61,916 nt of DNA from Acidobacteria bacterium 13_1_20CM_3_53_8 (lineage in GTDB: Bacteria; Acidobacteriota; Blastocatellia; Pyrinomonadales; Pyrinomonadaceae): the NCBI GenBank assembly GCA_001920415.1, contig MNJR01000027.1, forward strand, positions 1-61,916, written 5' to 3'. The first letter of the stretch is position 1. Every line of letters begins with the position of its first letter. The notes under the pieces were generated by a model that made no database searches, had not been told where the DNA came from, and saw only the letters and a list, made by a program, of their open reading frames with translations. The translations under genes and the position numbers were made by a program. Shown here piece by piece: positions 49,726 to 57,410 of the stretch.

Positions 49726-50825
49726 TCCGCTATGACTCCTTCGGGCTTGTTGGACACGACCTCGCCGTCGGGCATGATTATCTTCTCGTGGTCGGGCGTG
49801 ATGTGCTCGCCTTCGATTGTGATTTCGTCTCCGGCGGGCATGGTGACCGGAAGGCTATCCAGAAATCGCTCGGCGTCAAGAGCGGCCATGCAGCCCGTGC
49901 CCGCAGCCGTTATAGCTTGACGATAATAATGGTCTTGCACGTCGCCGCATGCGAAGACGCCGGGGATATTCGTCGCCATAGAGTGGCCGTTGGTCTTGAG
50001 ATAGCCCATCTCGTCCATATCAAGCTGACCCTTGAAGAGTTCTGTGTTCGGCTTGTGCCCGATTGCTACGAAAACTCCATGACAAGCGAAGACGCTCGAC
50101 TCGCTCGTCTTCAGATTTTTAATTCGCACGCCGGTCACGCCGTCTTCCATTGTCCCCAAAATCTCTTGGACGGCAGTATCCCACAGAAAATCAATTTTCG
50201 GATTCTTGAACGCCTTGTCCTGCATTATCTTCGACGCGCGAAGTGTATTGCGGCGATGAATAACCGTGACGCGCGCGGCGTAGCGCGTCAGAAACGTAGC
50301 CTCTTCCATGGCCGTGTCACCGCCGCCGATTACCACAAGATGCTTGTTGCGAAACGCAGGCAGTGGCCCATCGCACGTGGCGCAGGCAGAGACGCCGTGG
50401 CCGCCTAAACCCTCTGGAACTTTAGCCTCGCCTGGAATGCCCAGCCACTTTGCAGACGCGCCCGATGCTATGATTAGCGTTTCGGCCTTAATAGCCTTGT
50501 CTTCGGTTTCGAGCGTGAAGGGTCGCTCCCGCAGATCAATTTTCGTTATCCACGTTTCCAGAAACTCTGTGCCGAATCGCTCGGCCTGCTTGCGGAATTC
50601 CTCCATCAACTCAGGCCCCTGAATCCCTTCAGAGAAGCCCGGATAGTTTTCCACGTCAGTTGTTATCATCAACTGACCGCCCGGAGTGGTCTGCTTCTCT
50701 GAATTAACGGGCGCGTCAACCAGAAGCGGATGAAGATTGGCGCGTGCAGTGTAAATTGCTGCGGTCAGACCCGCCGGGCCTGAGCCTATGATGACGACTT
50801 CCCTGCGAAGAATCTCTTTCGACAT
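49722..50825 (-). CDS. trxB: thioredoxin reductase
   Basis: 367 residues from ATG at 50825 (AAGGAG somewhat far upstream); the longer ORF has only a TTG. NADPH-dependent FAD enzyme that reduces thioredoxin in the cytosol. FAD motif VIIGSGPAGLTAA near the N-terminus, redox-active CATC (Cys148/Cys151), NADPH motif VIGGGDTAMEEA, and second FAD motif GVFACGDVQDHYYRQA. The last 40 or so residues (EITIEGEHITPDHEKIIMPD) extend past the usual end of the family. Confidence 0.95.
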   Translation of the reverse strand: MSKEILRREVVIIGSGPAGLTAAIYTARANLHPLLVDAPVNSEKQTTPGGQLMITTDVENYPGFSEGIQGPELMEEFRKQAERFGTEFLETWITKIDLRERPFTLETEDKAIKAETLIIASGASAKWLGIPGEAKVPEGLGGHGVSACATCDGPLPAFRNKHLVVIGGGDTAMEEATFLTRYAARVTVIHRRNTLRASKIMQDKAFKNPKIDFLWDTAVQEILGTMEDGVTGVRIKNLKTSESSVFACHGVFVAIGHKPNTELFKGQLDMDEMGYLKTNGHSMATNIPGVFACGDVQDHYYRQAITAAGTGCMAALDAERFLDSLPVTMPAGDEITIEGEHITPDHEKIIMPDGEVVSNKPEGVIAE

Positions 50826-50953
50826 CGAACTTTTCTGTCTCTCCTTCGGTATGTTCAAGCGCGCATCAAGAGAGCGCGCCGCTCACTATCCTGTATAGCC
50901 TTTTAGTTTGCGACTATAGTACAACAAGTGCCTTGTTGTACCTACTGGCAAGA

Positions 50954-51090
50954 TAAGGCAAAGGAAAGGCAAAAGTAAAAAGGTAAAAGGCAAAAGGGAT
51001 AAGGATGAAGAGAGTGCTATTATTCTTTCTAAATCTGAAAAGCGATTTCATCCTAACTTTTGCCTTTTACCTTTTTACTTTTGCCTTTAC
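50954..51090. repeat. fold-back repeat, AAAAGGC family
   Basis: Left arm AAGGCAAAAG, TAAAAAGG, TAAAAGGCAAAAGG; right arm ACTTTTGCC, TTTTACC, TTTTTAC, TTTTGCC. Loop with GGATAAGGATGAAGAGAG. It lies upstream of the dehydrogenase gene in the long leader between trxB and it. Confidence 0.88.
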
Positions 51091-51243
51091 TTCATGCTGG
51101 CATAGCCTGCCCCAACTATTGTATAACTACTCCTGCAAAAGTAGTCGAACCGTTTTGCCAGGGCGTGCAGGCGTTTCCCGGAGAGCTTCCACCGCCACCG
51201 ATGTCCCAGAAAGAGACGCCACACTCGCCGCAAAAATTTCAAG

Positions 51244-52170
51244 GTGCAATTGTTGGATCAAACTGAAACTTGCGCTAGCGCCTTGCGCGCTCTGGACACA
51301 ATCGCCGTGCTCGGCGCGGGCACGATGGGGCACGGCATAGCTCAGGTCGCTGCACGGGCAGGCTATCAAGTAATCCTGCGCGACGTGGAACGCGAAGCTC
51401 TCTCGCGCGGATTGCGCTCGATTGAGCGCAATCTTGCCAAGGGGATTGAGCGCGGCAAGGTCACGGAAGAGGAGAAGGACTTAATTCTTCAAGGCATACG
51501 CGGCACGACTCAATTGGAAGAGACCATTCGGGCAGACCTCTTCATAGAGGCCGCGCCCGAAGTTATGGAGTTGAAACAAAAAATCTTGCGCGAAGTCGAG
51601 CAACATGCACGCGCCGATGCAATCTTCGCCACAAACACTTCATCGCTTTCCATCACAGAAATCGCTGTTGCATCCGCCCACCCGCAACGGGTCGTTGGCA
51701 TGCACTTCTTCAACCCCGTACACATCATGCGTCTGGTTGAGATAGTCAGGGGGCGCGAAACGAGCGACGAAACTGTTGAGACCGTTAGCCATGTTGCGCG
51801 CCGAATGAAGAAAGAGCCTATCATCGTAAAGGACGTTCCCGGTTTCGCTTCGAGCCGTCTGGGCGTTGCTCTGGGACTCGAAGCGATGCGCATGTTGGAG
51901 CAGGGCGTTGCGAGCGCGCGCGATATAGACACGGCTATGGAACTCGGCTACAACCATCCTATGGGGCCATTGCGTCTGACGGATTTGGTAGGATTGGACG
52001 TGCGGCTGCGTATAGCCGAGTACCTTCACGGCGCGCTCCGTTCCGAAACGTTCCGCCCGCCAGAGATTCTGCGGCGCATGGTGAATGAAGGCCGTTTGGG
52101 CAAGAAGAGCGGTGAAGGCTTTTACAAATGGGAAGACGAAGCAGAAGCGCGCAACGCACATTTGAAATAA
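51244..52170 (+). CDS. 3-hydroxyacyl-CoA dehydrogenase
   Basis: 308 residues from the GTG at 51244 (TTG at 51250 or 51253 are alternatives). NAD-dependent oxidation of 3-hydroxyacyl-CoA, a beta-oxidation or butyrate-type step, in the cytosol. N-terminal Rossmann motif VLGAGTMGHGIAQVAA. FAT-like NTSSLSITEIA, GMHFFNPVHIMRLVEIV with the catalytic His, and DVPGFASSRLGVALGLEAMRM follow. FadB/PaaH-like, short single-function type. The enoyl-CoA hydratase at 52853 is on the same strand and probably acts in the same pathway. Confidence 0.92.
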   Translation: MQLLDQTETCASALRALDTIAVLGAGTMGHGIAQVAARAGYQVILRDVEREALSRGLRSIERNLAKGIERGKVTEEEKDLILQGIRGTTQLEETIRADLFIEAAPEVMELKQKILREVEQHARADAIFATNTSSLSITEIAVASAHPQRVVGMHFFNPVHIMRLVEIVRGRETSDETVETVSHVARRMKKEPIIVKDVPGFASSRLGVALGLEAMRMLEQGVASARDIDTAMELGYNHPMGPLRLTDLVGLDVRLRIAEYLHGALRSETFRPPEILRRMVNEGRLGKKSGEGFYKWEDEAEARNAHLK

Positions 52171-52189
52171 ATTTTTCGGCACAAGACTT

Positions 52190-52307
52190 TCAATTTTGGA
52201 TTTTAGATTGCCGATTTTGGATTAAGCGATTTAGCATCTCTCTAGTTGAGATTTAGCTGCTAATGTTTAATCTAATAGTCCAATCCAAAATCCAAAATCT
52301 AAAATCG
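52190..52307. repeat. fold-back repeat, ATCCAAA family, directly before PilZ start
   Basis: Left arm ATTTTGG, ATTTTAG, ATTGCCG, ATTTTGG, ATT; right arm AATCCAA, AATCCAA, AATCTAA, AATCGG. The right arm ends at the ATG of the PilZ gene, so it replaces the usual ribosome-binding site. Confidence 0.9.
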
Positions 52308-52308
52308 G

Positions 52309-52698
52309 ATGAGTACACCGCACCAGCCAGAGAGAAGATTCGCGTTGCGCATGGCGCTGCGCCTGTCCGTAGTCGTCTCGGGCCGCTCCGAGGACGGCGC
52401 TGCGTGGAGCGAGCCAACAGAGACGGACGACATCTCAACCTCCGGCGCGCTCTTTCATCTGAACCAGAGGGTCACGCGCGGCGAGCGTCTATACATACGC
52501 GCACATAAACCCGACGGCTCGCCCATCGAAGCCACAGCCACAGTCATACGGGTCGCGCCCGCCATCTACGGCACAGCGCGCATAGGCGTCGCAATAAGCG
52601 AACCCACAGAGAACTGGCTGCGCCTCTTCGTCTCCTGGGTCGCAGACGAGCAGCCAGCAAGTTCAGAGAACGATAAGACAGTGACAAGTGACGAGTGA
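52309..52698 (+). CDS. PilZ-domain protein, putative cyclic di-GMP receptor
   Basis: 129 residues. A single PilZ-like domain: RRFALRMALRLSVVV near the start (the RxxxR c-di-GMP contact is partially met), and the DISTSGALF motif (D-x-S-x-x-G) at about residue 42-49. Binding of cyclic di-GMP is likely but the first motif is not ideal. A diguanylate cyclase is at 40653. The final residues (KTVTSDE) and the stop come from the GTGACGA repeat, in the same way as in the TlpA-like protein. Confidence 0.85.
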   Translation: MSTPHQPERRFALRMALRLSVVVSGRSEDGAAWSEPTETDDISTSGALFHLNQRVTRGERLYIRAHKPDGSPIEATATVIRVAPAIYGTARIGVAISEPTENWLRLFVSWVADEQPASSENDKTVTSDE

Positions 52699-52845
52699 CA
52701 AGTGACGAGCAGGAAAGAATTTTTAATCTTTAATCCAGTATTAAGTTTTCAACTCTTATTCTTCAATACATAAGAAAGAAGCTGTGCTCTTTTATTAAAA
52801 TCCATCAACTAAAAATTAAAAATGATTCTTGTCACTTGTGACTGA
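52676..52845. repeat. nested fold-back repeat, GTGACAA outer and AATTTTT inner
   Basis: Outer left GTGACAA, GTGACGA, GTGACAA, GTGACGA; outer right CTTGTCA, CTTGTGA. Inner pair with ATTTTTAATC and AATTAAAAATG. The left arm is in the PilZ coding sequence. Confidence 0.85.
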
Positions 52846-52852
52846 GGCCAAA

Positions 52853-53635
52853 ATGGCATCTTACGAAACTTTGCTTGTAGAGCGGCGCGAGCGCGTCGCA
52901 ATCATAACGATCAATCGTCCTGAGAAGAGGAACGCTCTTAACATAAGGACGCGCGAAGAAGGCGCGTCTGCGCTCGAAGAGTTGCGCGAAGATGATTCAA
53001 TCGGCGTCGTTGTGTTCACGGGCGCGGGCGACAAAGCTTTCATAGCTGGCGCGGACATTGCCGAGTTCGCCGGGCGCACGGCGCTCACGCAGCGCGCCAT
53101 CATGTTGGGGCGCTCGCTCTTCACCGCGATTGACACTTTCCCGAAACCCGTCATCGCAATGGTTAACGGTTACTGTCTGGGCGGCGGTTGCGAACTTGCG
53201 CTCTCTTGCGACCTGCGCATAGCTAGCGAAGCGGCAAGTTTCGGCCAGCCGGAAATCAACCTGGGGATCATTCCCGGCGGCGGCGGCACGCAGCGTCTTA
53301 CACGGCTCATAGGCGAGGGGCGTGCTATGGAGATGATCCTGACGGGCGAGATTATCAATGCGGAGACGGCGCTTCGCTATGGACTGGTCAACATGGTCGT
53401 GCCCGCGTCAGACCTCGAAGCGAAGACTATGGAGGTGGCGAACCGCATCGCAGAGAAAAGCTCCATCGCGCTTCGCATGGCGAAAGAGGCCGTAAAGCTC
53501 GCCTCGCGCTCCAGCCTGGACGAAGGCTTGCGCCGCGAGATTGATCTCTTCGCGCTCTGCTTCTCAAGCGAAGACAAAGACGAAGGCGTCAACGCATTTC
53601 TGGAAAAACGCAAGCCAGCGTTCAAAGGAAAATGA
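52853..53635 (+). CDS. enoyl-CoA hydratase/isomerase family protein
   Basis: 260 residues from ATG at 52853 (CTGAGG upstream). Crotonase fold: RPEKRNALN, AFIAGADIAEF (oxyanion hole), YCLGGGCELALSCDLRIA, and FGQPEINLGIIPGGGGTQRL, with the two Glu residues expected for hydratase activity (in CELAL and PEINLG). Hydrates trans-2-enoyl-CoA in fatty-acid or ring degradation. With the upstream dehydrogenase it makes two consecutive beta-oxidation steps. The stop is immediately followed by another fold-back repeat. Confidence 0.93.
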   Translation: MASYETLLVERRERVAIITINRPEKRNALNIRTREEGASALEELREDDSIGVVVFTGAGDKAFIAGADIAEFAGRTALTQRAIMLGRSLFTAIDTFPKPVIAMVNGYCLGGGCELALSCDLRIASEAASFGQPEINLGIIPGGGGTQRLTRLIGEGRAMEMILTGEIINAETALRYGLVNMVVPASDLEAKTMEVANRIAEKSSIALRMAKEAVKLASRSSLDEGLRREIDLFALCFSSEDKDEGVNAFLEKRKPAFKGK

Positions 53636-53749
53636 TTCGATTTTGGATTTGCGATTTTGGATTAAAGGTTGAGAGCTTGTTCAGCTCGAATTTTGTCCCT
53701 CAACATCCGAAACCAAAACCAATCTAAAATCCAAAATCTAAAATCCAAA
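53634..53749. repeat. fold-back repeat, ATCCAAA family
   Basis: Left arm GATTTTG, GATTTGC, GATTTTG, GATT; right arm AATCTAA, AATCCAA, AATCTAA, AATCCAA. Its left end overlaps the TGA stop of the enoyl-CoA hydratase and its right end touches the ATG of the next small gene. Confidence 0.9.
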
Positions 53750-53971
53750 ATGAGAATCGTTGCTCTCATCATCGGTCTTGCCGTCGCCGCATGGGGCGGC
53801 GTCATAGTCTATCGCGCACTCTTCATAGAACCGAGCGCGACCGCCATCATTAACGAGAGCACAGGAGCGATACATCAATACCCGAACATGCTGCGCGTCA
53901 CGAGCGGCCTCATCATGCTACTCTGCGGCGCATGCGCAGCCTTCTTCGCCGCTCGCCGCAAACCTATGTGA
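53750..53971 (+). CDS. small two-pass membrane protein
   Basis: 73 residues from the ATG at 53750, which directly follows a repeat. Two hydrophobic segments (about 3-22 and 49-67: IVALIIGLAVAAWGGVIVY and SGLIMLLCGACAAFF) flank a short periplasmic loop. Basic C-terminus RRKPM. No family recognised. Its expression would depend on readthrough from upstream or an unseen promoter, since the fold-back repeat occupies the leader. Confidence 0.65.
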   Translation: MRIVALIIGLAVAAWGGVIVYRALFIEPSATAIINESTGAIHQYPNMLRVTSGLIMLLCGACAAFFAARRKPM

Positions 53972-54037
53972 GATGCTTGACGCGCTTTTGAGCTTTACGC
54001 TACTCTTTTATTCCTAATCGTTGATACGATTCCTTGT

Positions 54038-54110
54038 GGGGCCTTAGCTCAATTGGGAGAGCGCCGCGCTGGCAGCGCGGAGGTTAGGAGTTCGATCCTC
54101 CTAGGCTCCA
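54038..54110 (+). tRNA. tRNA-Ala (anticodon GGC)
   Basis: 73 nt. The acceptor stem pairs GGGGCCT with AGGCTCC, the D-arm is GCTCAATTGGGAGAGC, the anticodon stem CCGCG/CGCGG encloses CTGGCAG with anticodon GGC, and the T-arm is AGGAG-TTCGATC-CTCCT. The 3' CCA is not encoded. It is uninterrupted. Confidence 0.95.
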
Positions 54111-54278
54111 TCAATATCTTTAGGTTAGCGGGTAATTGCAAGGTTGCACGCTACTTTTTACACCCACACCCTCCTAATTTAATCCGTCATCTATTTTTTG
54201 ACCCTCATTCCGCTAAGATGATCGCTGAGCACTCGACATGAGTTCATTGGACTTGCATTTGAGTGGAAGAGAATCCTG

Positions 54279-54911
54279 ATGGGTATTGCTAAACCTGAAT
54301 TGAAGGCAGAAGCAATTCGCTTGCGCATTGAAAAGAGGCACTCGCTGCGAGAGATTGAGGCTCTTACAGGGGCAGCGAGAGGCTCACTCAGCATGTGGTT
54401 AAAGCCGTATCCTTTGACCGAAGCGGAGAAGAAAGCGAGAAGCAAATTTGCTAAACGGTATATCCCGCCTAAGAAGAGTCATGGCGAAGAATCAAAACAT
54501 AGCCGTCTAGTCGTTTGGCACAATCTTATGCCTTATCACAAAGGAAGAATTGCCGAAGCAGCCGTTCTTTTTCGCTTAGCTCTACACGGCTTCAATGTGT
54601 ATTCCTCTTTCTTTGACGGAGATAAAATTGACTGGATAGTTCAAGTTCCTGAAACCGGAAAAATATTGAAGCTGCAAGTTCGTTGCGTAAACGCGACGAA
54701 TCGTCACGGTTTGCCAAATGTTATGCTTACCTGTACGGAAGGACATGGCAGACGTAGAAGATACAAACAGGATGAATTTGATTTCATTGTCGGCTACTAT
54801 CTTTTTAACGACACGGCGTATGTATTCTCATTCGATGAAGTAAGGCATCTTAAAACAAACGTCACGGTCTCTGAAAAGTCTGCGGAAAGATGGGATAAAC
54901 TTCGATCTTAG
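54279..54911 (+). CDS. helix-turn-helix and PD-(D/E)XK homing-endonuclease-like protein
   Basis: 210 residues. The first 45 residues (LKAEAIRLRIEKRHSLREIEALTGAARGSLSMWL) look like a helix-turn-helix. The C-terminal half, KGRIAEAAVLFRLALHGFNVYSSFFDGDKIDWIV then ILKLQVRC, has E, D and Q-x-R/K residues in the order of a PD-(D/E)XK nuclease, similar to the group-I-intron endonuclease I-Ssp6803I family (PDDEXK_5). AT-rich relative to neighbours. It lies between a complete tRNA-Ala and a tRNA 3' fragment, so it looks like a mobile element payload. No intron structure found. Confidence 0.72.
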   Translation: MGIAKPELKAEAIRLRIEKRHSLREIEALTGAARGSLSMWLKPYPLTEAEKKARSKFAKRYIPPKKSHGEESKHSRLVVWHNLMPYHKGRIAEAAVLFRLALHGFNVYSSFFDGDKIDWIVQVPETGKILKLQVRCVNATNRHGLPNVMLTCTEGHGRRRRYKQDEFDFIVGYYLFNDTAYVFSFDEVRHLKTNVTVSEKSAERWDKLRS

Positions 54912-54920
54912 AAGCAGCAG

Positions 54921-54955
54921 GCATAAGATCAGGGGTTCGATCCCCCTCGGCTCCA
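54921..54955 (+). pseudogene. tRNA 3'-end fragment (T-arm and acceptor), flank of inserted element
   Basis: A T-arm AGGGG-TTCGATC-CCCCT, then CGGCTCCA and TCA. It resembles the end of the tRNA-Ala at 54038 over 27 nt with three differences (54087-54113 against 54932-54958). The 5' half of this tRNA is missing. Together with the complete tRNA it forms an imperfect direct repeat that flanks the nuclease gene, as attachment sites do. Confidence 0.7.
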
Positions 54956-55203
54956 TCATTCATTACCTCATCATGTTTCCAAATCAAGAGCGCCCGCTTG
55001 CTCGCCACCTGTAGCTCTTGTCGAATCCGAACACTTCAGTCCCAGAACTGATAAAGAGAAGAAATGGCTGCGCCCGTCTGAACCAGCTTAATTAAGGTTT
55101 GGCTGATGCGGTTGGGAGTGGCATGAGAATTCCTTTGCGTCGTGCTAACACAGAGGCGTATGGCGTGCGAGTTCGACTGCCGACGAGCGTATCGGAGAGA
55201 AAC

Positions 55204-55869
55204 ATGATTCAACTACATAACATTGAAAAATATTATGAGCACGGCGCGCAGAAGACTTTCATACTGCGGCGTGTGACGTTTGATGTTCGTGAAGGAGAGT
55301 TCCTTTCAATAATGGGGCCTTCGGGTTCTGGAAAGACTACGCTCTTGCACATACTTGGCATGTTAGACAGCGCATGGTCGGGCGAGTTCTACTTCATGGA
55401 TCAGCCCGTTCATAAGATGAGTCGTAAGGATCGCGTTGAGCTTCATAAGAAATATATCGGATTCGTCTTTCAGAGCTATCACCTGCTGGATGACCTGACG
55501 GTTTACGAAAATCTGGAAGTACCTCTCTCATATAAAGACGTTAAGAAAGCAGAGCGTGAAAGCATTGTTGGGGACACTCTCGACCGCTTTCAGATTGTCG
55601 GCAAGAAAGACCTTTATCCGAATCAACTCTCTGGCGGGCAACAGCAACTTGTAGGAGTTGCTCGCGCCATAGTTATGAATCCCAGATTGATTCTCGCGGA
55701 CGAGCCTACGGGAAATCTACATTCCGATCAGGGGCGAGAGATCATGGAACTCTTCAAACGGCTGAACGCGCAGGGCACGACCATCATACAAGTCACGCAC
55801 TCCGAACAGAACGCCGCTTACGGCCATCGCATCATCAAGCTCTCTGACGGGTGGGTGGAAGAGGGATGA
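55204..55869 (+). CDS. ABC transporter ATPase (MacB/LolD type)
   Basis: 221 residues from ATG at 55204 (GGAGAG upstream); longer start not supported. Walker [13 protein letters not shown]-loop [22 protein letters not shown], signature LSGGQQQ, and Walker [17 protein letters not shown]. The LolD/MacB type drives export of lipoproteins, macrolides or peptides with a MacB-like permease. It is the first gene of a locus with an adaptor protein, a second ATPase and two permeases. The gap 54956-55203 shows nothing I can name. Confidence 0.93.
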   Translation: MIQLHNIEKYYEHGAQKTFILRRVTFDVREGEFLSIMGPSGSGKTTLLHILGMLDSAWSGEFYFMDQPVHKMSRKDRVELHKKYIGFVFQSYHLLDDLTVYENLEVPLSYKDVKKAERESIVGDTLDRFQIVGKKDLYPNQLSGGQQQLVGVARAIVMNPRLILADEPTGNLHSDQGREIMELFKRLNAQGTTIIQVTHSEQNAAYGHRIIKLSDGWVEEG

Positions 55870-55872
55870 AAG

Positions 55873-56007
55873 AAAAAGGACGCGGGGAGTGGGAGACGCG
55901 GGGACGCGGGGAGAAGAACAAGCTAAGATTAAGAGAAAGTTATCGAACACTTTTTTCATCCGTTCTCTTCGCCGCGTCCCCGCGTCTCCCACTCCCCGCG
56001 TCCCTCT
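55873..56007. repeat. fold-back repeat, GACGCGG family (8-nt period)
   Basis: Left arm GGACGCGG, GGAGTGGG, AGACGCGG, GGACGCGG, GGAG; right arm CGCCGCGTCC, CCGCGTCTCCC, ACTCCCCGCGTCC. It lies between the ATPase and the membrane fusion protein, 3 nt after the stop. Confidence 0.9.
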
Positions 56008-56149
56008 TTTCGGACGGTGTTTTCCCGGAAGCGGGAAATTAGGGGAAAGAGCGGGGGCGCGCTTTCATCGTTATCTCGAATTATTTGGTCAGTTAACCTG
56101 TATCACTCGAATGGCACGCGGGTCGCTACAACTTGTGCAGGAGTCACGA

Positions 56150-57406
56150 ATGGACGTACCTCGCAAAACTAAGACAAGGCGCAACAAGCGTGTGCGCCAA
56201 GCGGCGATTGCTGTCCTGGCGGTCGCCTGCATTGCGCTTGTCACTTTCGGAATCTCGCGCCTTAAACCCGCAGCTCCTTCGGTAGAGCGTTCGACCGTTC
56301 TGATTGATACGGTCAAGCGTGGGCCAATGCTGCGCGAAGTGCGTGGCCCAGGCTCGCTCGTCCCGGAAGAGGTGCGCGTTATCGCAGCATCAACCGAAGG
56401 GCGCGTCGAGAGAATTCTGGTAGAGCCTGGAACAGAAGTGGCTCCGGGCACTGTGCTGCTCTACCTCGTCAACCCTAAGCTTGCACAGGAAGCGCAGGAT
56501 GCTGAATTTGCCCTGAAGGCTGGCGAAGCCGATTACAACTACATGAAGGTGCGACTGGAGAGCGAGCGTATGACTCAGCAGTCGCAGACCGCGCAGGTTC
56601 GCGCCGAATACGAGCAGGCTAAGATTCAGGCAGACACGGACGCGCAGCTTGCCAGAGACGGTTTGATTGCTCCGCTTAACTATAAGCTCTCAAAGGTTCG
56701 CGCAGACGAGCTTGCCAACCGCTACGCCATTGAGCAGCGCCGTCTGGATGCAACGGCGAAATCCGCAAAGGCGCAACTAGACGCGCAGCAGGCGCGCATC
56801 TCTCAACTGCGCGCGCTGCTCGAACTCAAGCACAGTCAGATACAGACCCTTAGCGTGGTCGCTGGCATCTCCGGCGTGCTTCAGCGCATGGACGTTGAAG
56901 TAGGCCAACAGATTCAGCCGGGCACTAACCTTGCACGCGTAGCAGAGCAGCAGAAGCTCAAAGCCGAATTGAAAATAGCCGAGACGCAAGTCAGAGATAT
57001 TCAGTTGGGCCAACAGGCTTCGATTGACACGCGCAACGGAATCATACCGGGCCACGTCAGTCGCATTGACCCTGCTGCGCAACAAGGCACGGTCTCGGTT
57101 GACGTTGCGCTCGACGGTGCGTTGCCGCAGGGCGCGCGACCGGATTTGAGCGTGGACGGAACAATCACGCTCGAACGCTTGAGCGACGTTGTGTACGTAG
57201 GCCGTCCTGCGTTCGGCCAACAGCAATCAGCCGTCAGCATGTTCAAACTCGACCCGGACGGGCGTGGGGCTTCTCGCGTTCAGGTGAAACTGGGGCGCAG
57301 TTCCGTCAACGCAGTCGAAATTTTGGAAGGTTTACAACCCGGCGATCAGGTGATTCTTTCGGACACCTCGCAGTGGGATAACTACAACCGCATTCGTTTG
57401 AACTGA
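56150..57406 (+). CDS. periplasmic adaptor / membrane fusion protein (HlyD/MacA-like)
   Basis: 418 residues from ATG at 56150 (AGGAG 7 nt upstream). A basic N-terminus and one TM (about 17-37, RQAAIAVLAVACIALVTFG), a lipoyl-like hairpin (LVPEEVRVIAASTEGRV), a long coiled coil (about 110-235) and a beta-barrel (ETQVRDIQLGQQASIDTRNG). These bridge an inner-membrane ABC transporter and an outer-membrane channel. It belongs with the ATPases and permeases here. Its stop is 3 nt from a fold-back element. Confidence 0.92.
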   Translation: MDVPRKTKTRRNKRVRQAAIAVLAVACIALVTFGISRLKPAAPSVERSTVLIDTVKRGPMLREVRGPGSLVPEEVRVIAASTEGRVERILVEPGTEVAPGTVLLYLVNPKLAQEAQDAEFALKAGEADYNYMKVRLESERMTQQSQTAQVRAEYEQAKIQADTDAQLARDGLIAPLNYKLSKVRADELANRYAIEQRRLDATAKSAKAQLDAQQARISQLRALLELKHSQIQTLSVVAGISGVLQRMDVEVGQQIQPGTNLARVAEQQKLKAELKIAETQVRDIQLGQQASIDTRNGIIPGHVSRIDPAAQQGTVSVDVALDGALPQGARPDLSVDGTITLERLSDVVYVGRPAFGQQQSAVSMFKLDPDGRGASRVQVKLGRSSVNAVEILEGLQPGDQVILSDTSQWDNYNRIRLN

Positions 57407-57410
57407 TAAG

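Noticed and set aside
49788-50408. 206-codon plus-strand ORF
   Set aside because: Antisense to trxB, which has all expected motifs.
54038-54955. Group I intron interrupting a tRNA gene
   Set aside because: The tRNA-Ala is complete and uninterrupted, and no 5' half matching the 3' fragment was found nearby.
55099-55203. Longer start for the ABC ATPase at 55099
   Set aside because: The extra 35 residues have no family similarity and GGAGAG is placed for the ATG at 55204.
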